Assembly: GCF_029945885.1 (NCBI RefSeq)
Contig: NZ_JAQSDK010000037.1
Coordinates: 62,001 to 126,000, forward strand
Length of the DNA: 64,000 bases
DNA from: Brevundimonas sp.
GTDB taxonomy: Bacteria; Pseudomonadota; Alphaproteobacteria; Caulobacterales; Caulobacteraceae
Direction of reading: 5' to 3'
The number at the start of each line of letters is the position of its first letter. The stretch's first letter is position 1. A model generated the notes under the pieces. The model did no database searches. It was not told the origin of the DNA and was given only the letters and a program-made list of their open reading frames with translations. A program made the translations under genes and the position numbers. This document shows, in pieces, positions 62,932-64,000 of this stretch.

Positions 62932-64000
62932 GTGGCTCTCTATCCTGTAATCATGTGCGGCGGCGCGGGGACCCGGTTGTGGCCGGCGTCCAGGCCGTCC
63001 CGGCCGAAACAATTCCTGTCCCTGACGGGTAGCCGCTCGCTGTTTCAGGACACGGTTTCCCGGGTTGTGCCGCTTGTGCAGACCGGCGGCGAACTGATTG
63101 TGGTCGCAGGCGTCGCCCACCGGCACTGGATCGCCGAACAGCTGGACGAACTCGGTGTGACGGCCCGGATTCTTCTGGAACCCGACGGGCGGGGATCGGC
63201 CGCAGCCATGGCCGCGGCAGCCATCCGGATCCACGCGCTGGATCCTGACGGCATCGCGGCCTTTGTGGCCTCCGATCACCATATTCCCGATCATGCCGCC
63301 TTCCGGGCCGCCCTGATCCAGGCCGTTGACGGCGCACGCGACGGGCGCATCGTCACCCTGGGCGTACGCCCGACCAGCCCCTCCGAAGCCTATGGCTATA
63401 TCAAGCCCGCCGGCCGCGGCCTGTCTGCGGTCGAGGCCTTTGTCGAAAAGCCCGACGCGCCGACCGCCGCCCGCCACATCGAGAATGGCTATCTTTGGAA
63501 CAGCGGCAATTTCATCGCCGCAGCGCGGACGCTGATCGCCGAGATGCAGGCCCTGGCCCCCGAGGTCGAGCGCGCGGCCCGGGCTGCGGTCCCCACCGAT
63601 CCCGGGGCGTTTCGCCAGACCCTGACGGAGGCCTTCCTCGCCGCCCCCGACATTTCGATCGACTATGCGGTGATGGAGAAGACCCGGCTCGCTTCCGTTC
63701 TGGAAGTGGATTTCGCCTGGTCCGACCTCGGTGCCTGGGATGCGATCTTTGCCGCGGGAACCGGCAATTCCGGCGACCACGTGCTGGAGGACTCCTCAGA
63801 CTGCCTGATCCGGGCGGCCGAGGGCACGCTGGTCGCTGCCGTGGGCGTCAGCAACCTGGCCATCATCGTCGAGGCTGACGCCGTTCTGGTCTGCGATCTA
63901 TCCAGGGCCCAGGCGGTCAAGCCGCTGGTCGACACCCTGCGCAGCCGTGCGCCCCGACATCTGGACTTCCCGACCGCCCCCCCGGAAGCCCTGGCCCCGG
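62932..64000 (+). CDS. manC: Mannose-1-phosphate guanylyltransferase (partial)
   Basis: The visible 356 codons begin at GTG 62932, with AAGG upstream, and leave the window at the right edge. PVIMCGGAGTRLWPASRPS followed by RPKQFLSL is the nucleotidyl-transfer loop. FVEKPDAPTA and YLWNSGNFIAAA mark the GDP-mannose pyrophosphorylase family. It makes GDP-mannose for envelope polysaccharides. Whether a C-terminal isomerase domain follows cannot be seen. Confidence 0.92.
   Translation, partial: MALYPVIMCGGAGTRLWPASRPSRPKQFLSLTGSRSLFQDTVSRVVPLVQTGGELIVVAGVAHRHWIAEQLDELGVTARILLEPDGRGSAAAMAAAAIRIHALDPDGIAAFVASDHHIPDHAAFRAALIQAVDGARDGRIVTLGVRPTSPSEAYGYIKPAGRGLSAVEAFVEKPDAPTAARHIENGYLWNSGNFIAAARTLIAEMQALAPEVERAARAAVPTDPGAFRQTLTEAFLAAPDISIDYAVMEKTRLASVLEVDFAWSDLGAWDAIFAAGTGNSGDHVLEDSSDCLIRAAEGTLVAAVGVSNLAIIVEADAVLVCDLSRAQAVKPLVDTLRSRAPRHLDFPTAPPEALAP

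Overview
The window is a very GC-rich chromosomal segment, almost completely filled with tightly packed, often overlapping genes. Several things point to an alphaproteobacterium of the Caulobacterales, probably Brevundimonas or a close relative. These are the two TonB-dependent receptors, a complete type II secretion operon lying beside an ElpS-like extracellular lipoprotein, the TorF-type porin after amtB, and the overall gene style. The genus is an inference; no rRNA or tRNA is present to test it. I saw no CRISPR array, insertion sequence, prophage, tRNA or rRNA.

Layout. (1) 1-6037 (-): a TonB receptor followed by an Opp/Dpp/Nik-type ABC importer in which the periplasmic binding protein is fused to the first permease. 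(2) 6509-9073 (+): an aldehyde dehydrogenase and a DUF389 membrane protein. (3) 9084-13479 (-): three translationally coupled genes for an exported alpha/beta hydrolase, a polytopic spermidine-synthase-like protein and a signal-peptide-bearing isoaspartyl-methyltransferase-like protein. Their joint function is unknown. (4) 13570-19557: a Na+/H+ antiporter, thrC, and a thrA-thrB operon preceded by a Thr-rich leader peptide and terminator. (5) 19796-30065 (-): nine branched-chain amino acid genes (ilvD, ilvC, ilvB, ilvM, leuA, ilvE, leuC, leuD, leuB) behind a Leu/Val/Ile-rich leader and terminator. (6) 30276-40687 (-): T2SS genes gspC to gspM. (7) 40847-46152: a TonB receptor, an ElpS-like lipoprotein and, divergently, the prepilin peptidase gspO. 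(8) 46153-47912 (-): a membrane-anchored LuxR-type regulator and three small unknown genes. (9) 48048-56413: gltBD and, divergently, amtB plus a TorF porin, with NtrC/sigma-54-like sites between them. (10) 56462-62344: an amidohydrolase/beta-propeller protein, then a SAM-I riboswitch leading a metX-metB operon. (11) A VanZ-like gene and the start of a mannose-1-phosphate guanylyltransferase gene.

How it works together. Threonine, branched-chain amino acid, methionine and nitrogen assimilation genes are clustered, and three of the four show RNA-level control that can be read directly: two attenuators and one S-box riboswitch. ThrA and LeuA both lack their usual C-terminal or internal allosteric domains, so transcriptional attenuation may carry more of the feedback. 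The T2SS, its peptidase and its likely lipoprotein substrate lie together.

The most unusual structures are two related palindromic elements sitting in frame inside the cleaved leader sequences of both pseudopilin genes gspG and gspH. Removing exactly 58 or 47 codons restores an ordinary prepilin leader in each. Next are the binding-protein/permease fusion with an extra linking helix, and the three-gene envelope methyltransferase-like cassette.
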